Below are positions 50,578 through 64,000 of a DNA stretch of 64,000 nt, piece by piece. The notes under the pieces were generated by a model, which did no database searches, was not told the DNA's origin, and was given only the letters and a program-made list of their open reading frames with translations. Location of the stretch: contig NC_092099.1 in the NCBI RefSeq assembly GCF_045679555.1, forward strand, positions 12,476,076 through 12,540,075, in the 5' to 3' direction. This DNA is from Salvelinus alpinus. Lineage: Eukaryota > Chordata > Actinopteri > Salmoniformes > Salmonidae. The translations under genes were made by a program, and so were the position numbers. Within the stretch, counting starts at the first letter, position 1, and the number at the start of each line of letters is the position of its first letter.

Positions 50578-52389
50578 ATGCCTTATTGTATGTCTCTCTC
50601 AAATATCAATATGCCTTGCATACTGTTGTTCGGGCTAGTTTTCATTATCATTGTTTTGGTTTGCAATGGACCCTGTAGTTCCACTCTCCGTACCTCTGAT
50701 ACCCCCTTTGTCCCACCCCCCACACATGCGGTGACCTCACCCATTGAGACCAGCATGTCCAGAGATACAACCTCTCTTATCATCACCCAGTGCCTGGGCT
50801 TGCCTCCGCTGTACCCGCGCCCCTCCATACCCCTGTCTGCACATTATGCCCAGAATCTATTCTACCACGCCCATAAATCTGCTCCTTTTATTCTTTGTCC
50901 CCAACGCTCTAGGCGACCAGTTTTGATAGCCTTTAGCCGCACCCTCATCCTACTACTCCTCTGTTCCTCGGGTGATGTGGAGGTAAACCCAGGCCCTGCA
51001 TGTCCCCAGTCACCCTCATTTGTTGACTTCTGCGATCGAAAAAGCCTTGGCCTCATGCATGTCAACATCAGAAGCCTCCTCCCTAAGTTTGCCTTACTCA
51101 CCGCTTTAGCACACTCTGCCAATCCTGATGTCCTTGCCGTGTCCGAATCCTGGCTTAGGAAGGCCACCAAATATTCTGAGATTTCCATACCCAACTATAA
51201 CACTTTCCGTCAAGATAGAACTGCCAAAGGGGGAGGAGTTGCAATCTACTGCAGAGATAGCCTGCAAAGTTCTGTCATACTTTCCAGGTCTATGCCCAAA
51301 CAGTTCGAACTTCTAATTTTAAAAATTAATCTCTCCAGAAATAAGTCTCTCACTGTTGCCGCCTGCTACCGACCCCCCTCAGCTCCCAGCTGTGCCCTGG
51401 ACACCATCTGTGAATTGATCGCTCCCCATCTAGCTTCAGAGTTTGTTCTGTTAGGTGACCTAAACTGGGATATGCTTAACACCCCGGCAGTCCTACAATC
51501 CAAGCTTGATGCCCTCAATCTCACACAAATCATCAAGGAACCCACCAGGTACAACCCTAAATCCGTAAACATGGGCACCCTAATAGACATTATCCTGACC
51601 AACCTGCCCTCCAAATACACCTCTGCTGTCTTCAATCAAGATCTCAGCGATCACTGCCTCATTGCCTGTATCCGCCACGGGTCCGCGGTCAAACGACCAC
51701 CCCTCATCACTGTCAAACGCTCCCTAAAACACTTCTGCGAGCAGGCCTTTCTAATCGACCTGGCCCGGGTACCCTGGAAGGATATTGACCTCATCCCGTC
51801 AGTTGAGGATGCCTGGTCATTCTTTAAATGTTACTTCCTCACCATATTAGACAAGCATGCTCCGTTCAAAAAATGCAGAACCAAGAACAGATATAGCCCT
51901 TGGTTCACTCCAGACCTGACTGCCCTCGACCAGCACAAAAACATCCTGTGGCGAACTGCAATAGCATCGAAGAGCCCCCGCGATATGCAACTGTTCAGGG
52001 AAGTCAGGAACCAATACACGCAGTCAGTCAGGAAAGCAAAGGCCAGCTTTTTCAAGCAGAAATTCGCATCCTGTAGCTCTAACTCCAAAAAGTTCTGGGA
52101 TACTGTAAAGTCCATGGAGAACAAGAGCACCTCCTCCCAGCTGCCCACTGCACTGAGGCTAGGTAACACGGTCACCACCGATAAATCCGTGATAATCGAA
52201 GACTTCAACAAGCATTTCTCAATGGCTGGCCATGCCTTCCTCCTGGCGACTCCAACCTTGGCCAACAGCCCCGCCCCCCCCCGCTGCTACTCGCCCAAGC
52301 CTCCCCAGCTTCTCCTTTACCCAAATCCAGATAGCAGATGTTCTGAAAGAGCTGGAAAACCTGGACCCATACAAATCAGCTGGGCTTGA
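50578..52389 (+). pseudogene. LINE ORF, N-terminal and endonuclease part (603 codons)
   Basis: A forward frame opens with a hydrophobic leader (residues about 12-32). It then carries an apurinic-type endonuclease domain with VNIRSL (about 160), AVSESWL (about 187), GGGVAIYCRD, LLGDLNWDM (about 291) and SDHCLI (about 356). The order and key acidic/His residues match L2/CR1 endonucleases, which nick target DNA. The frame runs past 52282 out of register with the reverse transcriptase, so the full polyprotein is not made from this copy. Confidence 0.8.
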
Positions 52390-53872
52390 CAATCTGGACC
52401 CCCTATTTCTGAAACTGTCCGCCGCCATTGTCGCACCCCCTATTACCAGCCTGTTCAACCTCTCCTTCGTATCATCTGAGATCCCCAAGGATTGGAAAGC
52501 TGCCGCGGTCATCCCCCTCTTCAAAGGGGGAGACACCCTGGACCCAAACTGTTACAGACCTATATCCATCCTGCCCTGCCTATCTAAGGTCTTCGAAAGC
52601 CAAGTCAACAAACAGATCACTGACCATCTCGAATCCCACCGTACCTTCTCCGCTGTGCAATCCGGTTTCCGAGCCGGTCACGGGTGCACCTCAGCCACGC
52701 TCAAGGTACTAAACGACATCATAACCGCCATCGATAAAAGACATTACTGTGCAGCCGTCTTCATCGACCTGGCCAAGGCTTTCGACTCTGTCAATCACCA
52801 TATTCTTATCGGCAGACTCAGTAGCCTCGGTTTTTCTAATGACTGCCTTGCCTGGTTCACCAACTACTTTGCAGACAGAGTTCAGTGTGTCAAATCGGAG
52901 GGCATGTTGTCCGGTCCTCTGGCAGTCTCTATGGGGGTACCACAGGGTTCAATTCTCGGGCCGACTCTTTTCTCTGTATACATCAATGATGTTGCTCTTG
53001 CTGCGGGCGATTCCCTGATCCACCTCTACGCAGACGACACCATTCTATATACTTCCGGCCCTTCCTTGGACACTGTGCTATCTAACCTCCAAACGAGCTT
53101 CAATGCCATAAAACACTCCTTCCGTGGCCTCCAACTGCTCTTAAACGCTAGTAAAACCAAATGCATGCTTTTCAACCGTTCGCTGCCTGCACCCGCACGC
53201 CCGACTAGCATCACCACCCTGGACGGTTCCGACCTAGAATATGTGGACATCTATAAGTACCTAGGTGTCTGGCTAGACTGCAAACTCTCCTTCCAGACTC
53301 ATATCAAACATCTCCAATCCAAAATCAAATCAAGAATCGGCTTTCTATTCCGCAACAAAGCCTCCTTCACTCACGCCGCCAAACTTACCCTAGTAAAACT
53401 GACTATCCTACCGATCCTCGACTTCGGCGATGTCATCTACAAAATAGCTTCCAACACTCTACTCGGCAAACTGGATGCAGTTTATCACAGTGCCATTCGT
53501 TTTGTTACTAAAGCACCTTATACGACCCACCACTGCGACCTGTATGCCCTAGTCGGCTGGCCCTCGCTACATGTTCGTCGTCAGACCCACTGGCTCCAGG
53601 TCATCTACAAGGCTATGCTAGGTAAAGTGCCGCCTTATCTCAGTTCACTGGTCACGATGGCTACACCCACCCGCAGCACGCGCTCCAGCAGGTGTATCTC
53701 ACTGATCATCCCTAAAGCTAAAACCTCATTTGGACGCCTTTCCTTCCAGTTCTCGGCTGCCTGCGACTGGAACGAATTGCAAAAATCTCTGAAGTTGGAG
53801 ACTTTTATCTCCCTCAACAACTTTAAAAATCTGCTATCCGAGCAGCTAACCGATCGCTGCAGCTGTACATAG
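52232..53872 (+). pseudogene. LINE ORF, reverse-transcriptase part (546 codons)
   Basis: This frame overlaps the end of the endonuclease frame and continues the element's coding region. It contains RT motifs in order: DPYKSAGLDNLDP, VIPLFKGGD, the AFDSVNHHIL box, GVPQGSILGPTLFSVYIND (about residue 235) and the catalytic YADDTILY (about 266). A C-terminal region ends near 53872. Apart from the junction at the C-run 52274-52282 no stop interrupts it. The listed ATG is only the first in the open stretch; the natural product would be one polyprotein. Confidence 0.82.
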
Positions 53873-54248
53873 TCCATCTGTAAAACTACCCACCCAATTT
53901 ACCTACCTCACCCCCCATACTGCTTTTATTTATTTACTTTTCTGCTCTTTTGCACACCAGTATCTCTTCTTGCACATGATCATCTGATGATTTATCACTC
54001 CAGTGTTAATCTGCTAAATTGTAATTATTCGATTTATTGCCTACCTCATGCCTTTTGCACACATTGTATATAGATTCTCTTTTTTTCTACCATGTTATTG
54101 ACTTGTTTATTGTTTACTCCATGTGTAACTCTGTGTTGTCTGTTCACACTGCTATGCTTTATCTTGGCCAGGTCGCAGTTGCAAATGAGAACTTGTTCTC
54201 AACTAGCCTACCTGGTTAAATAAAGGTGAAATAAAATAAAATAAAAAA

Positions 54249-54420
54249 TTAAGTTTGCCGGTGACAAGGGTGGTAGGCCTTTTATTTTTTTATTTAGTCA
54301 ATATTTTCTCAAATATTTTTTTTGTTTTGTTTGTTTTTTTAAATGCATTTTTGGTCAAGGGCTTGTAAGTAAGCATTTCACGGTACATGGCACATGTGAC
54401 AAATAACATTTGAATGACTA
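54249..54420 (+). repeat. Right part and tail of the LINE split by the younger LINE
   Basis: The sequence aagtttgccggtgacaaggg continues the RT frame interrupted at 49320. It is followed by T-rich DNA and the tail cttgtaagtaagcatttcac and gtgacaaataac. Most of the expected RT C-terminus is missing, so a deletion also occurred. Confidence 0.55.
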
Positions 54421-54554
54421 TGTTTCACTCCATTACGCTGCTATTCATTGATTATTGATTGCCATTACCTTAGTATGTATCTATTTATCCTGCTACTCAT
54501 CCCTATTACTCCTGTTTACATGTATATATTGCCATTAGTATATAATCATAAGTA

Positions 54555-56109
54555 CAGTGCATTCAGAAAGTATTCACACCCCTTGGCATTCTCCACATTT
54601 TGCTGTGTTACAGCCTAATTTTAAAAATGGATTACACTTAGATTGTCGTCGTCACTGGTCTAAACACAATATCCCATAACGTCAAAGTGTAATTATGTTA
54701 TTTGAAATGAATTTTTTTTTTTATTAAAATAAATGAAAAGCTGAAATGTCTTGAGTCAACAAGTATTCAACCCTTTCATATGGCAAGCCTAAATAGGTTA
54801 AGGAGTAAAAGTTTGCTTAACAAGTCACAAAATAAGTTGCATGGACTCACTCTGTGTGCAATAATAGTTTTGAACATGATTTTTTTTATTGACTACTTTA
54901 TCTCTGTACCCCATATTATCTGTCAGGTCCCTCAGTCGAGCAGTGAATTTCAAACACAAATTCAACCACAAAGACCAGGGAGGTTTCCAATTATTCGCAA
55001 AGAAGGGCATCTACTTATTGGGAGATCAATTCACTTTTGAGCATGGTGAAGATATTAATTACACTTTGTATGGTGTGTCAATACACAGAGTCACTACAAA
55101 AGATACAGGCGTCCTTCCTAACTCAGTTGCTAGTGAGGAAATAAACCCCTGAAGGATTTCACCATGAGTCCAATGGTGACTTTAAAACAGTTAGAGTTTA
55201 ATGGCTGTGGTAGGAGAAAACTATATATATATAACGTAGTTACTACACAATAATAACCTAATTGCCAGAGTGAAAAGGAGGAGGCCTGTACAGAATACAA
55301 ATATTCCAAAACATGCATCCTGTTTGCAACATGGCACTAGAGTACTACTGCAAAAATGTGGCAAATCAATTAACATTTTGTCCTGAATAAAAGGTGTTAT
55401 GTTTGGGATAAATCCAATACATTAGAGTACTACTCTCCATATTTTCAAGCATAGTGGTGGCTACATCATGTTATGGGTATGCTTGTAATCGTTAAGGACT
55501 GTGGAGTTTTCCAGGATAACAAATACATTATATGGAGCTAAGCACAGGCAAAATCCTAGAGGTAAACCTGTTTCAGTCTGCTTTCCACCAGACACTGGAA
55601 GATTAATTCACCTTTCAGCAGGACAATGACCTAAAACACAAGGCTAAATATACACTGGAGATTCTAACCAAGAAGACAGTGAATGTTCCTGAGTGGCCGA
55701 GTTAAAGCTTTTACTTAAATCTGCTTGAAAATGTATGGCAAAGCCTGAAATGGTTGTCTAGCATTGATCAATAACCAAATTGACAGAGCTTGAAGAATTT
55801 TTTTAATAATAAAAATTTAAAATAAATGGGCAAATGTTGAACAATCCAGGTGTGGAAAGCTCTTACAGACTTACCAAGAAAGACGCACAGCTGGAATCGC
55901 TGCCAAATGTGATTCTAACATGTATTGACTCAGGGGGTTGATTACTTATCAAGATACTGTATTTTAGTGTTTTCTTTTTTCATCCACTTTGACAGAGTAT
56001 TTTGTGTAGTTTGTTGACAAAGAAATACAATTAAATCCATTTGAAACCGACTTCGTAACACTACAAAATGTGGAAAAAGTCAAGGGGTGTGAATACTTTG
56101 AAGGCACTG
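54555..56109 (+). mobile_element. Old Tc1-like transposon
   Basis: TA-flanked ends pair as cagtgcattcagaaagtatt and, on the right, gtgtgaatactttgaaggca followed by ctg. Forward-strand transposase is heavily decayed. A piece at about 54890-55140 matches the DNA-binding part poorly, and a catalytic remnant reads FQQDNDLKHKAK-like near 55610. About 1.55 kb in all, inactive. Confidence 0.75.
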
Positions 56110-56731
56110 TATTTACAGTATATATTCCTGCGACCAGTCACTTTTCAGCCCAGTTTACATGTACAGTAGGGGAGTGCCGAGTATTCGGACAAAATGAGTA
56201 AACAGTAGTAACGGATATGAAGAATTTTCCAAATACGATTTTTACACAAGTATGTTTTGTAATTATTAATGATCGTGATTTTCAGCTGCCAGCACGCATG
56301 TTTCTTTCACTCAGTGTGAAGTGCTGTGTGCTATAATCAACTATTTGCTAGTTCTTCTGTCTGTAAAGAAATGGGCGGGGTATCGGTTGAGCCTGCTGCA
56401 ACGATTGGATTATAAACAAGCCGCTCTGGCTGTACCTTTCCTCGTGGAAAAAAACATGAATATACTGTTTGTAGTAAGCACTGTGCAATACTGTATAATA
56501 GTAAAGATTACCACGGACCCAGTATCAGTTTTTGTCTCACACACTATCTGAATGAAGGAGAGGAGACATGAATGGCTGTAGCTTTTTAAAATAATTAAGC
56601 CAACAGTGTAAACTGCTTGACCATGAAGAGGCAGGGCATTCTACCTCACACATTTATAGTTTGTTTCTTGCTTTATACGTGTGGGTCGGCTGTAACTCAC
56701 GCTACGTTTATAGCTAATCTCTTGCTATATA

Positions 56732-58352
<1,621 letters not shown>

Positions 58353-58896
58353 TACGTGGTTGGCAGGACTTAAGGGGACGTGTGTTTATAACCGTGCTTA
58401 GTCCTGCAATGGTCACCTCTCGTTAATCTAGCTACTTTGCATAGCTCGTTCACCGTGGTACACACAGGAGTCTAGGCAAGATGGCTGCACCCTGTGAGAG
58501 ATGAAACGCGGTGCGCCTTGCGACACCTAGTTCACTCTGTGGAGAACTGCAAAGCCCGCTGGAGCGAAACATACAGTCTCCAGATCTTGCGGGGTAGGCG
58601 CGGTCCTCAAACCCGAAGGCTATAACCGGGAGGATTCCGGTGGACAGACAAGTTACACAGACAACTAAGACAAACCCTCAGCGCCGCAATACTGGTAGTC
58701 CAAACCGAGTATCGCCCAGGTTGGTACACTGTCACAAGTAATAAAAACAAGGACGAAAACCCAAACGAGATGGCACAAGCCAAATCGAGTGGGGGGACAG
58801 CAGAGCACCCTGATGGAGAAGCTTGTTTTGCCAACAATACATACCATGGAGTCATGCATTGCAAAGGACAACTCAAAATGTATCTTGGTGATATGT
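58353..58896. other. Unassigned DNA between two Tc1 elements
   Basis: This moderately GC-rich stretch contains agatggctgcaccc and several CpG sites. I see no exon with convincing splice sites and no recognisable repeat end. Confidence 0.3.
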
Positions 58897-59812
58897 CCAG
58901 TCAGGTCCATAATTATTGGCATCCTTGATAAAGACAAAAAAAAGATAAGGGTGCCCCGTTTTCAATACCCTAGCACACTCCCCTTGTGAGGATAACCATA
59001 GCACCGTTTCTAATCCAAGTGCTAATGTTTTTTATCAATCTCCAGGCGGTGCTATGGTCAGATGTTATGAAAATAGAGCTCTTTGGCCACGCACACCAGT
59101 GGTGAGTCTGGCGTCGAAAAACGGAAGCATATGCAGAAAAGCACCTCATACCTAAGGTCAAATATGGTGGGGTATCTTTGACGTTATGGGGCTATTTTGC
59201 TTCCACTGGTCCTGTGGCCTTTGTTAAGGTCAACGGCATCATGAACTTTACCAAGTATCAGAACAATTTAGATAAAAACCTAGTTGCCTCTGTCAGGAGG
59301 CTGACACTTGGCCGCAAGTAGATATTCCAGCAAGACAATAACCCCAAGCACACATCAGAATCCACAAAGAAATGTTTAATTGACCACAAAATCAACATTT
59401 TGCAATGGCCATCTCAGTCTCCGGACTTGAACCCCATTGAAAACCTGTGGTTTGAATTGAAGATGGCAGTCCATAAGCGCAGACAAAGGATAACAAGAAG
59501 GATCTGGAAATATCCTGTATGGAGGAATGGTCTAAGATCCCTCCCAATGTGTTCTCCAATCTCAGAAACATAAGGGGAGGGTGATAGAGTATTGAAAACA
59601 GGGATGCCAATCATTTTGACCCCTATCTTTTTTAGATTTTTTGAAATTAGGCTACTTGTTCAACCACATCTATTTCTCTGAGCAATTGTATTAGTATAAC
59701 ATTTCCAAATTTTCTGGAGCATGCAATATAGCTCAGTATTTATATTATTTATTTTATACAGTCTTTTTTGCTCATCTTTATCAAGGGTTCCAATAATTAT
59801 GGACCTGACTGG
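58897..59812 (+). mobile_element. Internally deleted Tc1-like transposon
   Basis: Terminal repeats ccagtcaggtccataattat and the inverse ataattatggacctgactgg enclose 916 bases. Forward-strand transposase covers only the catalytic part: a region with ALWSDVMKIELFGH-like sequence near 59050, and [11 protein letters not shown]-like and [15 protein letters not shown] blocks (about 59325-59460). The DNA-binding half is missing. Confidence 0.78.
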
Positions 59813-61122
59813 ATCTTGACTCTGAAATCATCCATGTACTGCCAGGCATATGGCTGTGCTGCCAGACATAATCCTAATGCAGTGCAAGTCTAACCTTGTC
59901 ATTATGTTTAAATAATGAGCAGTTGACATTTTACGGTCCTTGATTTGTTCAGTGGGTGGATGGGGACAATTTGGTTAGAAACAACCATTTCAGGGACAAC
60001 AACATCTCCTTCTCAAAAACTCACATTTGATAAGATTAGAATGCTAGAATTACCATGGAGATACTAGTGTAATAAAGTAATACAAAATGTCATAATAAAG
60101 TAATAGAAAATAATGTACTAAAGCAGTATTCTTTCTATGTTGAACAGTTATTTTTCAAAGTTGAAAATAGCCTTAATATCACCAGTACAGAAACTGCACT
60201 CAGTGTAGAGCTGCTGCTACACACCTTGCACGTCATTTTAGCTGCTTGCAACAGAGTTGCTTTTCTATTGCTTTGTGAAACAACCCCTGTGATATTAATG
60301 TGTCAACATACTGAATTGTAACTGGTTGCATTCTACCGTCATATCATACTGCGCTATGATTGGTTAAGACCACCCAGGTCATGAGGTTATTTTCCGTCGA
60401 TCATGACCGAAGACACATGAACATGCCAGTTATAGCTAGCTAATAAAGAGCTATGTTGTTTTATAAAGATCCTGTCGTACTGCATTTTATACAAAGCGTG
60501 CAAAGCAAGACACCCCCCTGACACTAATAAGCTGCTCATCTGCAACTTGGATGCATCCAGATGAAATTTCAACTTTGATTGGCTGTTGCTTGCAACTAGT
60601 TGCGCAAAACAAACCCTTTTGTCACATGATCCATTCGAAGGTTCAGAATTTCGACCAATTTGTCATGTCAACACAGATAGAACAATGAGACAGATATTTC
60701 ACCGGATGTATAGATGTGAAGCATCCGCTTGGCGTTTCCACTCACTACCAAATGTGGTAGTGAGAGGAAACCCACTAGCCGGCAATGCGAGAAGATGGAT
60801 TTTACTGTATTGAGATGGATTTTGGCTGACATTCTGCTAATTGAACTGTGTTAGCTATCTTAGTTCGTTGCTAGTTTGGTTAGCTTGTTGCTAGCTAGCT
60901 AGCTGTCTTGGTGTTTGCAATGTCATTTTGGCTAGCTAGCAATATTTTACAGGCTGCATGTCTTATATATCCTTGCTGTTACAATAACTAAATGGTTGGA
61001 TAAACAAATTATTTGTGAAACCACAACGTAATGCAGCAGGTGACATGGGGTGAGTTTGGAATTCTCAAACAAGCAGCTTCAATTTGATTGGCTCTTGCAT
61101 GCAATTTTAATCGCGTTTGAGT
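59813..61122. other. Gene-free stretch in the acvr1c upstream interval
   Basis: AT-rich DNA with a run of gctagctag repeats at about 60890-60905. No acvr1c exon 2 (cysteine-rich activin-receptor domain) was found on the reverse strand here or anywhere from 46316 to 64000. Confidence 0.35.
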
Positions 61123-61327
61123 TGCGGCAAGTAGCCTAGTGGTTAGAGCGTTGGGCCAGTAACCGAAGGGTTGCCGGATCAAATCCCCGAGCGGACAAAG
61201 TAAAAATCTGTCGTTCTGCCCCTGAACAAGGCAGTTAACCCACTGTTCCCCGGTAGACCGTCATTGTAAATAGGAATTTGTTCTTAACCGACTTGCCTAG
61301 TTAAATAAAGATTACATTTTTTTTTTT
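61123..61327 (+). repeat. tRNA-derived SINE, HpaI type
   Basis: The tRNA-like head gtagcctagtggttagagcg has an A-box, followed by the B-box region ggttgccggatcaaatcc. The body has cgttctgcccctgaacaagg and the tail acttgcctagttaaataaag, then a T-run. This is the clearest SINE copy in the window. Confidence 0.88.
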
Positions 61328-62355
61328 ATGAGTTGCTTCATGTAACAGCAAAGTTGCTTGAGATGTTGTCACTTGCAACCATAGGAGGTTGGTGGCACCT
61401 TAACTTGGGAGGAAGGGCTTGTGGTAATAAATGCAACTAGAATTGTATGAAGTTGCTTTGTGTAACCCCAGGCGAAAGCTTAAGTGGTGTCATGTTTGTT
61501 TGACCTGGTGGTCTTAGCTATCCCCAATACAGCAATAGTCTTTGAGTGTCCTCATCTAGTAAGATGTCTTGCAACATCGACAGAGTGAGAACTGTACACA
61601 GAGTCATATGTGAACACAAGTCGACAACCCAAGTCAAGTATTTCATAACATGTCTTTCCCTTTTACCTAAAAGCCTATTCTACCACATGTCCCAGTAGAG
61701 CAAAGAAATCACTCAACGAAAAGTGCAAAACAACAGGAAATCAGCCTCTAACCTCCATTGCCCTACTGGTTAAAAGATACTGGAATGTTTTTCAACATGC
61801 ATATCAGTTGGATGCACTTGGGACATATCTACTTCCCCATGTGCTTTGAGTAGGCCACTAATCTTTTTGGGTGTAATGTTGGGAGGTTACTTTGGGGGCT
61901 GCATTTGTTAGGGAAGCAATCTCAAGTCATTCATCATTTTTGACAAATTCAAATGTTCTTATCCAAATCACAATACCTCCATCTCAATATTTATGAGATG
62001 GTATGAAAGTAGGCACATTTATAGAAATCAACGTCAGCTGTTTGAAATAAAGACTACCTTGTTTAATTTTTCCCCAAAACACAGACAACTCCAATGGTTT
62101 GCCTCAACACGGAGGCAGTCATTCTGACAAGACAGATACAGTATTTTGCACGCACAGAGACATGTTAGTATAGATTTTCTGGATGTTTTTACATTTCTAA
62201 AGGACTCTTTGAAGACTAGCCCTTGGTGGGCTAAAAGAGATCCTAATAAAATAAACCGTCTAACATTCCAACTGTAATGGGCTAACGTCATCTCATCTGC
62301 CCTTTGCACTTTCAATCATGTGGTCTACTCTTTACAATAAGAACCATAAACATAG

Positions 62356-62735
62356 CAGCAGTGGTGTAAAGTACTTAAGTAAAAATACTTGAAAGTACTA
62401 CTTTAGTACTTTTTGGGGTATCTGTACTTTACTATTTATATTTTGACAACTTTTACTTCACTACATTCCTAAAGAAAATAATGTACTTTCTACTCCATAG
62501 ATTTTCCCTGACACCCAAAAGTACTCGTTACATTTTGAATGCTTAGCAGGACAGAAAAATTGTCTAATTCACACACTTATCAAGAGAACATCCCTGGTCA
62601 TCCCTACTGCCTCTGATCTGGCGGACTCACTAAACACAAATGCTTAGTTTGTAAATTATGTCAGAGTGTTGCAGCGTTCCCCTGACTGTCCGTAACTTTT
62701 AAAAAAAGAAAATGGAGCCTTCTAGTTTGCTTAAT
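62356..62735. mobile_element. Left part of a DNA element with aagtacttaagta ends
   Basis: It starts cagtggtgtaaagtacttaa and carries several aagtact/agtactt inverted motifs. It breaks off at a TA where the Tc1 at 62736 is inserted, so its right part should lie beyond the window. Confidence 0.55.
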
Positions 62736-64000
62736 AAACTCAGAAAAAAAAGAAATGTCCCTTTTTCAGAACTTTTATAGAAAATTCGTAAAAATCCAAA
62801 TAACTTCCTAGATCTTCATTGTAAAGGGTTAAAAACACTGTTTCCCATGCGTGTTCAATGAACCATAAACAATTAATGAACATGCACCTGTGGAACGGTC
62901 GTTAAGACACTAACAGCTTACAGACGGTAGGCAATTATGGTCACAGTTATGAAAACTAAAGAGGCCTTTCTACTGACTCTGAAAAACATCAAAAGAAAGA
63001 TGCCCAGGGTCCCTGCTCATCTGCGTGAACGTGTCTTAGGCATGCTGCAAGGAGGCACAAGGACTGCAGATGTGGCCAGGGCAATAAATTGCAATGTCCG
63101 TACTGTGAGACGCCTAAGACAGCGCTATAGGGAGACAGGACGGACAGCTGATCGTCCTCACAGTGGCAGACCACGTGTAACAACACCTGCACAGGATCGG
63201 TACATTCGAACATCACACCTGAAGGGACAGGTACAGGATGGCAAAAACAACTGCCCGATTTACACCAGGAACGCACAATCCCTCCATCAGTGCGCAGACG
63301 TTCCCCAATAGGCTGAGAGAGGCTGGACTGAGGGCTTGTAGGCCTGTTGTAAGGCAGGTCCTCACCGGACATCACCGGCAACAACGTCGCCTATGGGCAA
63401 AAACCCACCGTTGCTGGACCAGACAGGACTGGCAAAAAGTGCTATTCACTGACGAGTCGCGGTTTTGTCTCACCAGGGGTGCTGGTCAGATTTGCGTTTA
63501 TCGTCGAAGGAATGAGCGTTACACCGAGGCCTGTACTCTGGAGCGGAAGCGATTCGGAGGTGGAGGGTCCGTCATGGTCTGGGGCAGTGTGTCACAGCAT
63601 GACAATGCCACCAGCCATACTGCTCGTTCTGTGCATGATTTCCTGCAAGACAGGAACATCAGTGTTCTGGCCATGGCCAGCGAAGAGCCCGGATCCCAAT
63701 CCCATTGAGCACATCTGGGACCTGATGGATCGGAGGGTGAGGGCTAGGGCCATTCCCCCAGAAATGTCTGGGAACTTGCAGGTGCCTTGGTGGAAGAGTG
63801 GGGTAACATCTTACAGCAAGAACTGGCAAATCTGGTGCAGTCCATGAGGAGATGCACTGCAGTACTTAATGCAGCTGGTGGCCACACCAGATACTGACTG
63901 TTACTTTTGATTTTGACCCCCCTTTGTTCAGGGACACATTATTCCATTTCCGTTAGTCACATGTCCATTTCCGTTAGTCACATGTCTCAGTTGTTGACTC
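62736..64000 (+). mobile_element. Tc1-like transposon running off the right edge
   Basis: It begins after TA with aactcagaaaaaaaagaaat. Forward-strand transposase starts at about 62999 (MPRVPAHLRERVLGMLQGG), with the helix-turn-helix NCNVRTVRRLRQRYRETGR. A catalytic part has LFTDESRFCLTRGAG, and the C-terminal block is at about 63600-63850. Three frames are used, and the junction at about 63602 (cacagcat|gacaatgcc) skips the segment normally lying between these motifs, so the copy has an internal deletion. The right terminal repeat is outside the window. Confidence 0.85.
63943..63985 (+). repeat. Short tandem duplication inside the Tc1 3' region
   Basis: The unit ccatttccgttagtcacatg occurs twice back to back at about 63944-63985, a local tandem duplication of about 21 bases. 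Confidence 0.7.

Larger units (their letters stand above)
49325..54248 (+). mobile_element. Near full-length L2-type LINE (RSg-1-like)
   Basis: The element starts near ccaagatggcgtagcagtcg. It has a 1.25-kb 5' untranslated region rich in agctagc motifs (49540-50110). Endonuclease and reverse-transcriptase coding sequence runs 50578-53872. A 3' tail ends in ggttaaataaaggtg plus (aaaat)n. No long poly-A is present, as expected of the L2 clade. The tail resembles the 3' ends of the HpaI- and SmaI-type SINEs in this window, the relationship known for salmonid RSg-1 LINEs and SINEs. Integration lies inside an older LINE. Confidence 0.85.

Overview
This is a stretch of vertebrate nuclear DNA, almost certainly from a salmonid fish (Oncorhynchus or Salmo type). 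It has spliced genes with teleost-like exons. It also has many Tc1-like transposons of salmonid families, including two of the Sleeping-Beauty type, tRNA-derived SINEs of the HpaI and SmaI types, and an L2-type LINE whose 3' tail resembles the SINE tails. Nothing bacterial, organellar or retroviral was seen.

Four protein-coding genes can be built exon by exon. From left to right they are galnt5 (+, 11073-19418), ermn (-, 24416-25515), cytip (-, 28151-31253) and the 3' seven exons of acvr1c (-, 39156-46315; the signal peptide and ligand-binding exons were not found and probably lie beyond the right edge). This order and orientation matches the human 2q24 block GALNT5-ERMN-CYTIP-ACVR1C. The genes are not a pathway: a Golgi mucin-type O-glycosylation enzyme, an actin-linked oligodendrocyte protein, a leukocyte PDZ adaptor and an activin/nodal type I receptor.

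Region by region: 1-1347 holds a GC-rich repeat and a decayed Tc1. 1348-7856 is gene-poor. 7949-9404 is a dead hAT element nested in another repeat. 9604-9813 is a small possible membrane-protein ORF. 10001-10200 is a SINE. 11073-19418 is galnt5, with a Tc1 in intron 2. 19766-23151 holds two Tc1 elements between galnt5 and ermn. 25572-25738 is an unidentified coding-like exon just upstream of ermn. 31254-39155 is non-coding, with a SINE, palindromic MITEs and a Tc1. Acvr1c intron 5 carries a 2.3-kb transposon. The 17.7 kb right of acvr1c exon 3 is a repeat graveyard: LINE inside LINE, six Tc1 copies, and SINEs.

The most notable observations are a GA instead of GT 5' splice site after acvr1c exon 4, with a MITE 19 bases away; the unidentified exon upstream of ermn; the small membrane ORF whose stop codon overlaps an AATAAA; and a nearly intact LINE that split another LINE at its RT active-site motif. 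I saw no clearly new molecular system. All similarity statements rest on recognition of the translated sequence, not on a search.
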